64,000 bases of DNA from Gemmobacter caeruleus (GTDB lineage Bacteria; Pseudomonadota; Alphaproteobacteria; Rhodobacterales; Rhodobacteraceae): the NCBI RefSeq assembly GCF_008271655.1, contig NZ_VKKX01000011.1:310001-374000 (forward strand). Direction: 5' to 3'. Below, piece by piece: positions 63,688 through 64,000 of this stretch. Each line of letters starts with the position of its first letter. Position 1 is the first letter of the stretch. The notes under the pieces were generated by a model, which did not search any database, was not told the DNA's origin, and saw only the letters and a list, made by a program, of their open reading frames with translations. Both the position numbers and the translations under genes were made by a program.

Positions 63688-64000
63688 ATGGCTCGTGACA
63701 AGACCCGCATGAAGCGGAAAGAGCGCAAGAACATCGCCGCCGGCGTCGTTCATGTGAACTCCTCGTTCAACAACACCAAGATCCTGATCTCGGACGTGCA
63801 GGGCAACGCGATCTCCTGGTCGTCGTCGGGCACGATGGGCTTCAAGGGTTCGCGCAAATCGACCCCCTACGCCGCCCAGATGGCCGCCGAGGACGCTGCC
63901 CGCAAGGCGCAGGAACACGGCATGAAGACCGTCGAAGTCGAAGTGCAGGGTCCGGGTTCGGGCCGCGAATCGGCGCTGCGCGCGCTGGCCGCGGTTGGCC
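63688..64000 (+). CDS. rpsK: 30S ribosomal protein S11 (3' end outside window)
   Basis: The first 104 codons of S11: [19 protein letters not shown], then [20 protein letters not shown] and [15 protein letters not shown]. Usual length is about 130, so some 25 codons are missing. It starts 15 bases after rpsM with GGGGAGGG upstream. Confidence 0.97.
   Translation, partial: MARDKTRMKRKERKNIAAGVVHVNSSFNNTKILISDVQGNAISWSSSGTMGFKGSRKSTPYAAQMAAEDAARKAQEHGMKTVEVEVQGPGSGRESALRALAAVG

Overview
The window reads as a chromosome segment of an alphaproteobacterium of the Rhodobacteraceae (Rhodobacter/Paracoccus-like), judged from high GC, the EF-Tu/RpoB/RpoC types, the polyhydroxybutyrate pair phaA-phaB, the TIGR02302/DUF4175 gene beside lysA-argH, and a ribosomal-protein supercluster with the order usual in that family. 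I saw no insertion sequence, prophage, CRISPR array or rRNA gene. No gap without a gene exceeds 300 bases.

Layout. (1) 1-2356, minus strand: an unidentified truncated gene, a PlsC-like acyltransferase, ftsX and ftsE, tightly overlapped. (2) 2560-7862: a zinc-ribbon membrane protein (plus), then a minus-strand train of TIGR02302 protein, lysA, a DUF2834 membrane protein and two miniature lipoproteins that follow argH. (3) 9360-16457: a TlpA-like thioredoxin, a DUF2087 protein, tag, an EAL phosphodiesterase, phaA-phaB, a DMT exporter, and minus-strand YdcH, TrmN6-like and DUF2007 genes. (4) 16502-25841: a polyprenyl diphosphate synthase, ispE, a TPR protein, ETF-ubiquinone oxidoreductase, greA, a two-TM hypothetical protein, a cytochrome P450 and a lipoprotein. 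(5) 25931-41892: first tuf copy, a glyoxalase-like gene, a CatB-type acetyltransferase, tRNA-Trp, then secE-nusG-rplKAJL-rpoBC. (6) 42022-44545: two tandem rhamnosyltransferase-like genes and a second DMT transporter. (7) 44798-64000: rpsL-rpsG-fusA-tuf, a small membrane protein, then the S10/spc/alpha cluster from rpsJ to rpsK (cut by the window end), interrupted between rpmD and rplO by a GFA-family gene and a DUF998 membrane gene.

The coding content is mostly core transcription and translation machinery, with cell division, lysine, arginine and isoprenoid synthesis, PHB synthesis and respiratory electron transfer. The less ordinary content lies between the genes. Thirteen promoter candidates share an exact 17-base spacer, and 11 of them lack T at position -7, a feature tied to CarD-dependent transcription in Rhodobacter. 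Several strong terminator-like hairpins stand inside operons expected to be continuous (secE/nusG, rplW/rplB, rplP/rpmC, rpmD/rplO), some with a fresh promoter nearby. Perfect palindromes with a TTCG(A/T)CGAA core lie between rpoB and rpoC and after both tuf genes. A face-to-face pair of GTAG-headed REP-like hairpins lies between fusA and the second tuf. The first tuf has a 47-base tandem copy of its own 3' end. I regard the split-up ribosomal operons with their leader hairpins, and the overlapping miniature lipoproteins, as the leads most worth following. None of this was computed with software; alignments and foldings were done by eye.
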